From positions 124,001 through 188,000 of the forward strand of contig NZ_BJTC01000008.1 of the NCBI RefSeq assembly GCF_006829085.1: DNA of 64,000 nucleotides, read 5' to 3'. Shown here piece by piece: positions 9,081 to 16,303 of this stretch (the first letter of the stretch is position 1; each line of letters opens with the position of its first letter). This stretch comes from Chryseobacterium sp. ON_d1. GTDB taxonomy: Bacteria > Bacteroidota > Bacteroidia > Flavobacteriales > Weeksellaceae. The position numbers and the translations under genes were made by a program. The notes below the pieces were generated by a model, which ran no database searches, had not been told where the DNA came from, and saw only the letters and a list, made by a program, of their open reading frames with translations.

Positions 9081-9771
9081 TTACTTTTTGTTTGGTGGTC
9101 CAACCAAAAGCAGCCACAGACAGATCCCTATTTCTCCTACTGTTGCCGGCAATGTGATATAACCTGAAATTGGATAGTCTGAAAAATGAGTAAACACAGT
9201 TCTTCCAAAGACATTGGCCAGATATCCCAAACATCCCAGCATTAAGAAAATCCCTAACACCTTTGGTAAAAATCCGGATTTATACACCAGATATCCAAAG
9301 GGAAGAAGCCATAACCCCCAAAAGATCTGTGTAATTAAGAGTCCTTTGTTATATGTGCTTAAAAGGACCATCATTTGGGATTGCAGCTGCTTTGTCTCAA
9401 ATATTTTGAGATAATCAGTACCTTCAATAATGGTGAGGACAGAAAATTTATTTTGAAGATTTATAAAGGAAATGGGGATACTGATAAGAGCAAGAATCAC
9501 CATCAGTTTTGCATAGTTTACATTAACCTCCTTCAACAGTTGATATAATACTAAAGGAAGGAAGGAAGGTGAAAGCGATATAGCAGACGATACTGCTGGC
9601 AATACTTAGTCTGAACAACTGTGCCGAAGAAGACATATATTGAAAGGTCAAAGCGGGATTTTCCCAGACAATCAGTTTTGACGGAACATACATTAAACTG
9701 AAAAATCCGGTTACTATAACAATGAGATAAAAAAATCCTGCGAGTCTGGCTGTTTTACTGTAAGTATTCAT
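9081..9771 (-). pseudogene. DUF4386 family membrane protein, frameshifted at a tetranucleotide repeat
   Basis: Two overlapping frames together make one DUF4386 multi-pass membrane protein. The first starts at ATG 9771 (MNTYSKTARLAGFFYLIVIV) and runs to IAFTFLPS; the second continues LPLVLYQLLKEVN to GPPNKK. The break falls exactly in four tandem AAGG units at 9554-9569 (CCTT on the coding strand). Removing one 4-bp unit gives the family-typical FTFLPLVLYQLLK in a single frame of about 229 codons. So the gene is either off by slippage or freshly broken. About six hydrophobic helices are seen. Function of the family is unknown. Confidence 0.8.
9554..9569. repeat. (AAGG)4 tetranucleotide repeat inside the DUF4386 gene
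   Basis: Four perfect tandem AAGG units. The unit length is not a multiple of three, so each gain or loss changes the reading frame of the surrounding gene; three units would restore it. Confidence 0.85.
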
Positions 9772-9919
9772 TTTGGATTATGTTTTTTATCTGTTAAGAC
9801 AATTTTATGCTCAAAATGGTTACAGATTTCCAGATAAAAGAAGATATAAGAACTGAATAGGAATTATAAAAATTAAATTTTCAAGTATTGATAGGCTTTG
9901 ACCCAATTAATGATTAATT

Positions 9920-9927
9920 TAACTTTA
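9920..9927 (+). promoter_or_regulatory. -7-like box (TAACTTTA) before the WG-repeat gene
   Basis: TAACTTTAC is one base off the TAnnTTTG consensus and lies 31 bp before the ATG at 9959. Weak on its own, plausible from spacing. Confidence 0.35.
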
Positions 9928-9958
9928 CAAATACTATAATCATTTTAATCCAAAGCAC

Positions 9959-10312
9959 ATGAATTTAAAACTCCTTATCCTTATTGGTATTACCCTGTTT
10001 AGTTTTTCCTTCTCTCAGGTAAAACTATCAAAAAGAGAAGATCTCAGTAGAATAAATAAAAACTGGAGACTTACTAAAACTATTTCCGGAACCTATGGTA
10101 TCATAGACAAAAGCGGAAATATTATTGTTCAGCCTGTTTATTCAAAAATTAATAAATTCGGAGAGTATTCCAATGATCTCGCAATGGTAAAAAATATATC
10201 CGGAAGTTATGGTTTTATCAACCTATCAGGAACTGAAGCAATTCCTGCTCGCTACGAATTGAAATACATTCAAAATAATTTTTCTTCTTTGTATAAAAAA
10301 TATATCAAGTAA
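9959..10312 (+). CDS. Small secreted WG-repeat-like protein
   Basis: A 117-residue protein with a signal peptide (MNLKLLILIGITLFSFSFSQ) and two WG-type repeats: GTYGIIDKSGNIIVQPVYSKI and GSYGFINLSGTEAIPARYE. In both, the usual Trp before Gly is Tyr. WG (KWG) repeat proteins are beta-structured and of unknown function. It is much shorter than most relatives, so it may be a remnant or a stand-alone pair. The next gene starts 8 bp after its stop, so the two are probably co-transcribed. Confidence 0.75.
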   Translation: MNLKLLILIGITLFSFSFSQVKLSKREDLSRINKNWRLTKTISGTYGIIDKSGNIIVQPVYSKINKFGEYSNDLAMVKNISGSYGFINLSGTEAIPARYELKYIQNNFSSLYKKYIK

Positions 10313-10320
10313 ACTGAAAT

Positions 10321-11148
10321 ATGAAAATCTTATCTATAATATTTATCTTAACGGCTATTTCAACAAATTCTCAGACTCACAGATACATTTATGAATTAAA
10401 ATATAGACCTGAAGCAGGTGCTGCAAATTACAAAAAGCAATTAATGGTTCTGGATGTGAATCCTGATGATATAAAATACTATGATTATAAATTTTTGGAA
10501 AAAGATTCCTTAAATCAACTGCATAAATCGCAGGATAGGACCTGGACTTCACAAATACCTGTTAGCAGAAAAAAAGATTCTGATAAAAATATAAATTATG
10601 TATTGATTGGAGATAATATTTATTCCTATCCCACAGAAGATAAAATGCAGTGGAGCCTGGAAAAAGAAACTAAACAACAGGACGGTCTGAGTTTACAAAA
10701 GGCAGTAACAAAATATGGTGGACGTCACTGGGTGGCGTGGTTTACAAAAGATATTCCTTTCAATCAAGGTCCTTATAAATTTCAGGGGCTTCCGGGGCTG
10801 ATCATGGAAATTAACGATACTGAAGACAATTTTATCTTTAAGCTGGTAAAAAGTACAAATCTTCCGGCGACCTACGACACCTCCAATATTCTGGAAGTAA
10901 GGTATGGAGATAAACCCATCCCTACAAACGAAAAAACCGTTATAAAAAAAGCTATCGAATATTTTAATAATCCTTTAAATGATATCAGACAAGAATTTAT
11001 TAATAATAAAATATCTTCCTTTGAATATAACGGAGTAAAATACAAACCTGAAGAATTAAGTGGTCTCATTAAAGAAGAGCAGGAATATATTCTTAAAAAT
11101 TATAATCCTATCGAATTAGATAAATCATTTCCATATAAAAAACCCTAA
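10321..11148 (+). CDS. GLPGLI family secreted protein
   Basis: A 275-residue protein with a short signal peptide (MKILSIIFILTAISTNSQT) and the diagnostic motif FQGLPGLIMEI at about residues 157-167. GLPGLI proteins are confined to Bacteroidota, are exported and have no established function; they often occur beside TonB-linked or two-component genes. It shares a transcript with the small WG-repeat gene and converges on the histidine kinase with only 6 bp between stops. The pair is the plus-strand part of the material lying between the LytTR regulator and its presumed kinase. Confidence 0.9.
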   Translation: MKILSIIFILTAISTNSQTHRYIYELKYRPEAGAANYKKQLMVLDVNPDDIKYYDYKFLEKDSLNQLHKSQDRTWTSQIPVSRKKDSDKNINYVLIGDNIYSYPTEDKMQWSLEKETKQQDGLSLQKAVTKYGGRHWVAWFTKDIPFNQGPYKFQGLPGLIMEINDTEDNFIFKLVKSTNLPATYDTSNILEVRYGDKPIPTNEKTVIKKAIEYFNNPLNDIRQEFINNKISSFEYNGVKYKPEELSGLIKEEQEYILKNYNPIELDKSFPYKKP

Positions 11149-11154
11149 TTCTCA

Positions 11155-12948
11155 CTAAAACAGATTAAACTTTATAATAACCAAAACACCATTATTATTT
11201 TCCTTATCTTTTACAGAGCAGGTGATATTTTTTTTATATAAATCATTCAGAAGCTGGATTCTTTCCAGCGTGTTTTTCATTCCTCTGCCCTCCCTGGTCT
11301 TCTGATGCTGGGTTTTCTGCTTTTTACTTTCTTCGATGCCTATTCCGTTGTCTTCGATAAGGATTTTCAGATATGAGTCACTTTTCTCAAAGCTTAATTT
11401 TAAAAAACCTTTATCCATTCTGTAGCGGAGGCCGTGCCAGACCGCATTCTCAAGAAAAGGCTGTATCAACATTCCCGGAATCTGAAGGTTTTGCATATTC
11501 AGACTTTCATCTACTTCAATTTCATAATCGAATTTATCTGTAAAGCGGGTTTTTTCCAAGGTAAGATAATTCTGAAGAAGATCCAGTTCTTGTTGAAAAG
11601 GAATAAAATCTTCTGTTGAATTTTCCATCACACCCCGCATCAGTTTAGAAAATTTTGTCAGATACTGATTGGCTTCCAGTTCATTATTGGTTGCGATAAA
11701 GTGATTGACACTATTTAAACTGTTAAAGATAAAATGTGGATTCATCTCTCTGCGGAGCGACTGAAGGGCAATTTTTTTATTTTTCGTCTGAACCTTTTTC
11801 AGTGTTCTGAAAATAAAAATAATCAATCCCGTCAACAGAATAAGAGTTCCAATCAGACTGTAGTTAAAGACATTTTTCTTTCTGATCAGTTCATCTTTAA
11901 GCTCTTTTTCTTTTTCCAGCTGTGAGATGCGCTGTTCTGTATCTTCAAGAACTTTATTGTCAACCAGACTTCGGTCTTTGGAAACGAGATTCGGAAGTTT
12001 CCCCAAAAAGTCTCTATACAGCTGAACTGAAGCATCCACATTTCCTGAGATTGCATAAAGGCTGTCCAGTTTTTTTACACTTCTCTGCGCCTCCAGCGTA
12101 TGACCTTTATCCAGAGCAATCACATACGCATTTTTCAGAAGACCTACTGCTTCCTTCGGATCATTTTTCTTAATATAGATATCTGCCAGTTCCTGGATCT
12201 GATTGACTTTTTCCTGTGAATTTTCTTTTACAAAATCTTCTTTCAGTACTTTCTTTTTGGCTTCAATAGCCTTTTCAAAGTTTTTGTTTTCTACATAGAG
12301 ATCGGCCAGCTTCTGGTTGATGGCCAATGCCTGCTGGGGTGCTTCTCTCTTCGAAATTTTATATGCGGTATTAAGGTTTTCTTCGGCACTGGAAACATCT
12401 TTCTGCTTCAGGTTGACATCGGCTAACTGACTGTAGCTTTCCGCAAGATAACCCTGTTCATTTTCTTTTTTACTCAGATTGATGTTATTCTGAATGGCTT
12501 CTGTTTTCAGTTCGGGTGTAGGCGAAGAAAGTCTTGCCACATCATTAGAATTGACGGCCTTACTTCTTTCACTGTAGCTTACCTGTGCTGCCATGCTGTA
12601 ATTGCTTATGGCTGGTGTTATTTTATTCTGTTTTTCCTGTGACTGGGCTAATCTTCTGGTTGCTTTTTCAATATTGGGTTTATCATTGAGCTTTTCATAT
12701 AGCTTTTTGGCTTTGGTGTAGTACTCTTCGCTTTTCGGAAAGTTTCCGCTGTTAAAAAATGTTTCACCAATATTATAATAAGAATCTGCCTGGGCAGGTT
12801 CATTTTTAGTATCCATTGCTTTTTTAAGCTTCTTCGTTTCTACCTGTACCTCTTCCACAGCCGTACTGCTGTTATTGGTGGTTTGGGAGAAAAGTGTATT
12901 TCCCCAAAGTAACAGTAAAAAGAGCGTAAAGAGTGTAAGCATTTTCAT
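11155..12948 (-). CDS. TPR-containing sensor histidine kinase (LytS/His_kinase type)
   Basis: A 597-residue membrane kinase. A signal-peptide-like start (1-21) is followed by an exported TPR region (about 45-320, with several helix pairs such as ADSYYNIGETFFNSGNFPKS), a coiled coil, one membrane helix (about 363-381) and the cytoplasmic kinase. The phospho-acceptor motif is EMNPHFIFNSLNSVNHFI with H405; the ATPase part has IQPFLENAVWHGL and EDNGIGIEESKK. This is the PF06580 type that pairs with LytTR regulators, and the only LytTR regulator in the window is at 7834-8568, about 2.6 kb downstream on the same strand. The gene is divergent from the first SIMPL gene, and a CACCAAGT box pair lies between them. 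Confidence 0.92.
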   Translation of the reverse strand: MKMLTLFTLFLLLLWGNTLFSQTTNNSSTAVEEVQVETKKLKKAMDTKNEPAQADSYYNIGETFFNSGNFPKSEEYYTKAKKLYEKLNDKPNIEKATRRLAQSQEKQNKITPAISNYSMAAQVSYSERSKAVNSNDVARLSSPTPELKTEAIQNNINLSKKENEQGYLAESYSQLADVNLKQKDVSSAEENLNTAYKISKREAPQQALAINQKLADLYVENKNFEKAIEAKKKVLKEDFVKENSQEKVNQIQELADIYIKKNDPKEAVGLLKNAYVIALDKGHTLEAQRSVKKLDSLYAISGNVDASVQLYRDFLGKLPNLVSKDRSLVDNKVLEDTEQRISQLEKEKELKDELIRKKNVFNYSLIGTLILLTGLIIFIFRTLKKVQTKNKKIALQSLRREMNPHFIFNSLNSVNHFIATNNELEANQYLTKFSKLMRGVMENSTEDFIPFQQELDLLQNYLTLEKTRFTDKFDYEIEVDESLNMQNLQIPGMLIQPFLENAVWHGLRYRMDKGFLKLSFEKSDSYLKILIEDNGIGIEESKKQKTQHQKTREGRGMKNTLERIQLLNDLYKKNITCSVKDKENNNGVLVIIKFNLF

Positions 12949-12953
12949 AAAAC

Positions 12954-12961
12954 AAAGATAT
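12954..12961 (-). promoter_or_regulatory. -7 box (TATCTTTG) of the histidine kinase gene
   Basis: On the minus strand TATCTTTG fits TAnnTTTG perfectly. It ends only 5 bp before the annotated ATG (12948), with a second in-frame ATG two codons later, so the transcript would be leaderless or nearly so. Confidence 0.45.
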
Positions 12962-12990
12962 AGATATATATAGTCTGCTCAAAAACTATT

Positions 12991-13055
12991 CACCAAGTGA
13001 AGTTTACCTTTCACCAAGTTTAGTATTTGATAACGTGACGGTAACGCTAAGTTTG
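12991..13055 (+). promoter_or_regulatory. LytTR-type direct repeats plus promoter, SIMPL gene 1
   Basis: CACCAAGT occurs at 12991-12998 and again at 13012-13019, a 21-bp period. Downstream are TTTG at 13026-13029 and TAAGTTTG at 13048-13055, separated by 18 bp, which fits a Bacteroidota -33/-7 promoter. The second box starts 36 bp before the -7 box. Paired direct repeats two helix turns apart are how LytTR proteins bind DNA; that this regulator binds here is inferred. Confidence 0.75.
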
Positions 13056-13081
13056 GAACAAAATAATTCAAATTTAAAATC

Positions 13082-13999
13082 ATGAAAAAGCTAACATTTA
13101 CATTTTTTCTCATTATGACTTCTTTTTTAAGTCTTTCAAAAGCACAGGTCGGAGGCAACCAAATCTACAGAGACAAAAATAACTACGACAATTCCCTATC
13201 CAAAACCCTCCCTGAGTTCAACAATACCAATAGTTATTTCGCTACCGATTCTACTCTGGTTGTGAATGTGAAAGTATTAATGAACAAAACTGCCGACCGG
13301 TATAAACTGACCTTAGGACTGAATGAGGAAGCTGAAACCCCAAAAATTGCCATTGAAAATATCAACAGGAGAATCAACGGTTTTATCAAAAGGCTATCCT
13401 CAATGGGAGTCAAAAGCGATGATATTTTTGTGGATTTTATTTCACAGACCAAAATCTATGATTACAATATCAATAAAGACTCACAGACAGTTGTCCAGAA
13501 AATGGAGGGATTTGAAACAAAGAAAAATGTCATTATTACAGTAAACAAACATTCCATGATAGAAAAACTGATCTCTGAGGCTTCGGACTTCCAGATTTAT
13601 GATGTTATTAAAGTAGATTATATCAACAGTGATATTGATCACATCCAGGAAGATCTCCTCAAAGAGGCTTATAAAGTCTTCGAGAAAAAGAAAGAAAACT
13701 ATTTTAACCTGTTTAAAAAAGAAATCATCGGAAGCCCCACAGCTACATCAGGTTTTACTTATATTTTTCCCAAAAGCCAGTATCAGAATTATACCGCTTA
13801 TGAAAGTGCCTATGTTACCTATCAATCTGACAGCAGGTATATAAAAAAAGAAGAAAGGAAATCAAAGACCTTCTATTATGACGGAACAGATTATACAGGT
13901 TTTGATAAGGTAATCCATAATGCTGACCCTGAAGTGGGAATACAGTACATAATGAACCTTAATGTAAAGTATGACCTGAAAAAAAATAAAGAGAAGTAA
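13082..13999 (+). CDS. SIMPL domain (DUF541) secreted protein 1
   Basis: A 305-residue exported protein: signal peptide (MKKLTFTFFLIMTSFLSLSKAQ) and a SIMPL/DUF541-type core with VNVKVLMNKTADRYKLTLGL, a helix INRRINGFIKRLSSMGVKSDDI and the alternating pattern typical of the family, ending in a C-terminal strand region. SIMPL proteins are periplasmic or membrane-linked. Some resemble the IRAK-binding mouse protein SIMPL, and others form oligomeric rings (BP26 of Brucella). It is larger and more diverged than its neighbour at 14111. It is controlled by its own CACCAAGT box pair, and the gap after it carries the next box pair. Function unknown. Confidence 0.75.
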   Translation: MKKLTFTFFLIMTSFLSLSKAQVGGNQIYRDKNNYDNSLSKTLPEFNNTNSYFATDSTLVVNVKVLMNKTADRYKLTLGLNEEAETPKIAIENINRRINGFIKRLSSMGVKSDDIFVDFISQTKIYDYNINKDSQTVVQKMEGFETKKNVIITVNKHSMIEKLISEASDFQIYDVIKVDYINSDIDHIQEDLLKEAYKVFEKKKENYFNLFKKEIIGSPTATSGFTYIFPKSQYQNYTAYESAYVTYQSDSRYIKKEERKSKTFYYDGTDYTGFDKVIHNADPEVGIQYIMNLNVKYDLKKNKEK

Positions 14000-14014
14000 T
14001 CATTTTTGAAAGCC

Positions 14015-14079
14015 CACCAAGTGAAAGCTCTATTTCACCAAGTCTCCCGGTTTCCGGTTTCTCATCTGTGTAATTTTAC
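14015..14079 (+). promoter_or_regulatory. LytTR-type direct repeats plus promoter, SIMPL gene 2
   Basis: CACCAAGT at 14015-14022 and 14036-14043 (21-bp period), then TAATTTTAC at 14071-14079, 35 bp after the start of the second box. Same architecture as upstream of 13082 and 14989. Confidence 0.75.
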
Positions 14080-14110
14080 ATCAGAATTAAAAATTTAAAA
14101 ACAGGAAATT

Positions 14111-14785
14111 ATGAAATTGAAACATTTTTTATTAATCGGAATTTTGACCCTTGGAAGCTTTGTAAATGCTCAGGAAGTAAAGAAAAATGCAATTGAAGTA
14201 ACAGGCGTTGCCGAAATGGAAGTAGAACCGGATGAAATCATCTTCAGTATCGGAATAAAAGCAGATAACAAAAATGATCTGGCAGATAACGAAAAAAAGT
14301 TATTTGATATCTTAAAAAATGCAGGCGTGAAGAACGAGGATATCAAGTTCAAATCAATGTATCAGAATATCTATTCTAAAACAGCTAAGTTTTCTAAGAA
14401 CTATCAGTTTAAAGCCAGCACAAAATCAAATCTCAGCAAAATCTTTGAAGACCTGAATCAGAAATGGGTAAGCAGCCTGAATATCGCTGAAGTGAAGAAT
14501 ACCAAAATTGCAGATTTCAGAAAAGCAGTAAAGATCAATGCATTAAAAGCAGCTAAAGAGAAAGCAGACTATTTACTGGAAAGCATGGGTAAAAAGACAG
14601 GGAATGCTCTTGAAATTGTAGAGATAGAAGATTACACCAGCGATATGATCATGCCTGTGGCTTATAAAGCAAGAACAAGCAATATCCAAATGGAAATGGC
14701 TGATGCCCCGATAGATTTCTCCTTTGAGAATATTGAAAATATCAAGCTGAAATACAGCATCAAAACAAAATACGAAATCCTTTAA
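14111..14785 (+). CDS. SIMPL domain (DUF541) secreted protein 2
   Basis: A 224-residue exported SIMPL-domain protein close to the standard family length. Signal peptide MKLKHFLLIGILTLGSFVNAQ, then IEVTGVAEMEVEPDEIIFSIGI, the classic DUF541 opening with the V.G.a.v...PD pattern, a helical LADNEKKLFDILKNAGVKNEDI and a second half with AKEKADYLLESMGKKTGNALEI, which is also typical. The C-terminal part ends in a beta-strand YSIKTKYEIL. It has its own promoter with a CACCAAGT box pair and is followed by a terminator with a UUCG loop. It is part of the inferred LytTR regulon; molecular function unknown. Confidence 0.9.
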   Translation: MKLKHFLLIGILTLGSFVNAQEVKKNAIEVTGVAEMEVEPDEIIFSIGIKADNKNDLADNEKKLFDILKNAGVKNEDIKFKSMYQNIYSKTAKFSKNYQFKASTKSNLSKIFEDLNQKWVSSLNIAEVKNTKIADFRKAVKINALKAAKEKADYLLESMGKKTGNALEIVEIEDYTSDMIMPVAYKARTSNIQMEMADAPIDFSFENIENIKLKYSIKTKYEIL

Positions 14786-14803
14786 AATAACAGATTAAAA
14801 AAG

Positions 14804-14828
14804 ACAGTTCCTTCGGGAGCTGTTTTTA
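14804..14828 (+). terminator. Rho-independent terminator with UUCG tetraloop
   Basis: ACAGTTCC (14804-14811), loop TTCG, GGAGCTGT (14816-14823), followed by a T-rich run. It closes the second SIMPL gene, so the VWA gene needs its own promoter. Confidence 0.85.
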
Positions 14829-14848
14829 TTTTCTGCCTGCCACAAACT

Positions 14849-14913
14849 CACCAAGTCAAACCGCCACTTCACCAAGTTTCCCCGTTTTCATCGTTAAACA
14901 GGAATAATTTTAC
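14849..14913 (+). promoter_or_regulatory. LytTR-type direct repeats plus promoter, VWA gene
   Basis: CACCAAGT at 14849-14856 and 14870-14877 (21-bp period), then TAATTTTAC at 14905-14913, 35 bp after the start of the second box. The leader to the ATG at 14989 is longer (about 70 nt) than at the SIMPL genes. Confidence 0.75.
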
Positions 14914-14988
14914 TTCAGGAATTCAAAATAACAGACCCAAAAACGCTATTTCCTAATTACAATAAATAACCCATAAAAAAATAACAAT

Positions 14989-16179
14989 ATGACAACTTTA
15001 AAAATCTTAGCACTTGCAGCAGGTACCGCTTTTTTAAGCTCCGGTAATATTCAGAACAACCGCTCTGTAAATAGTAGTACTGATAATAGTTTATTGGCAC
15101 AAAAAAATTCATTGATTCCGGTAAACACAGCTGTAAAAGATAATAAAATTCAGGTCGCACTTTTACTGGATACTTCCAACAGTATGGACGGACTGATTGA
15201 TCAGGCAAAATCCAGACTTTGGAATATTGTGAATACGCTGACCACTCTGAAGTATAACGGTAACGCGCCCCAGATTGAAATTGCCCTGTACGAATATGGC
15301 AACGACGGAATCCGTGATGAAAACTATATCCGTCAGGTAGCTCCTCTTACCCAGGATCTTGATCTTGTTTCTGAAAAATTATTTGCTTTAAGAACCAATG
15401 GTGGCAGTGAATATTGCGGTGCGGTGATCCGAGACGCCTCTGCCAACCTGAACTGGGACAGCAATGAGAAAAGTATGAAACTGATTTATATTGCGGGAAA
15501 TGAAGCATTTGATCAGGGAAAAATAAATTATAAAGATGTGGTTTCAAAAGCAAAGGGCAAAAATATTTATACCAACACCATTTTCTGCGGAAGCCGGGAA
15601 GAAGGGATCCAGACTTTCTGGCAAAACGGAGCGTCGTTGGGAGGTGGAAAATATTTCAATATCGACAGCGACAGAAAAGTGATCTATATTGAAACGCCTT
15701 ATGATATCAGAATTTCTGAATGCAATGCCAAACTGAATGACACTTATATCTATTATGGAAATCATGGCTCAGAGTACAGACTTAAGCAGATTACGCAGGA
15801 TAAAAATGCAGAAATGCAGTCAGCATCCAACCTGGTGGAAAGAGCAGTTGCCAAATCAAAAAAGAACGCTTATAAAAATGATCACTGGGATCTGGTAGAT
15901 AAAGCTGAAAAAGATGCCGGCTTTATTGCCAGTGTTAAAGAGAGTGAACTTCCTGCTGAACTGAAAGGAAAAAGCAAGGAGGAAATTCAAAAAGCAATCA
16001 CGGCAAAGGCAGCAGCGCGGGAAAAAATACAGAAAGAAATTGAGGAGCTTTCACAAAAACGTCAGAGTTACATTGACGGAGAAATGAAAAAACGGGGAAC
16101 AGATGATTCTGATGATCTTGGAAAAGCCATTGAGAGTTCCATTCTTGAGCTGGCAAAAAAGAATGGGTATAGTTTGTAG
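14989..16179 (+). CDS. Exported VWA-domain protein
   Basis: A 396-residue protein. The N-terminus has a short hydrophobic stretch (LKILALAAGTAFLSSG) that looks like a signal peptide. The von Willebrand A domain (about 54-250) carries the metal-site motif DTSNSM at 61-66 and later the LRTNGGSEYCG and IAGNEAFDQG stretches. The C-terminal third (about 280-396) is strongly charged and helical with a likely coiled coil (REKIQKEIEELSQKRQ). It probably acts as an envelope adhesion or scaffolding protein; no enzyme motif is seen. It has its own CACCAAGT box pair and a strong terminator behind it. Third member of the inferred regulon. Confidence 0.85.
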   Translation: MTTLKILALAAGTAFLSSGNIQNNRSVNSSTDNSLLAQKNSLIPVNTAVKDNKIQVALLLDTSNSMDGLIDQAKSRLWNIVNTLTTLKYNGNAPQIEIALYEYGNDGIRDENYIRQVAPLTQDLDLVSEKLFALRTNGGSEYCGAVIRDASANLNWDSNEKSMKLIYIAGNEAFDQGKINYKDVVSKAKGKNIYTNTIFCGSREEGIQTFWQNGASLGGGKYFNIDSDRKVIYIETPYDIRISECNAKLNDTYIYYGNHGSEYRLKQITQDKNAEMQSASNLVERAVAKSKKNAYKNDHWDLVDKAEKDAGFIASVKESELPAELKGKSKEEIQKAITAKAAAREKIQKEIEELSQKRQSYIDGEMKKRGTDDSDDLGKAIESSILELAKKNGYSL

Positions 16180-16183
16180 TTGA

Positions 16184-16217
16184 ACAGGCAGTCTCAAAAA
16201 GGCTGCCTGTTTTTTTA
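16184..16217 (+). terminator. Rho-independent terminator after the VWA gene
   Basis: ACAGGCAG (16184-16191) pairs with CTGCCTGT (16203-16210), followed by TTTTTT. Confidence 0.9.
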
Positions 16218-16303
16218 AAACTTTTGCACGCTTATATTCGTAATGTATTAAACTTAAATAAACAAAGGTTTTAATAACTCTTGTGACTTTTATGGTAAAA
16301 ACA

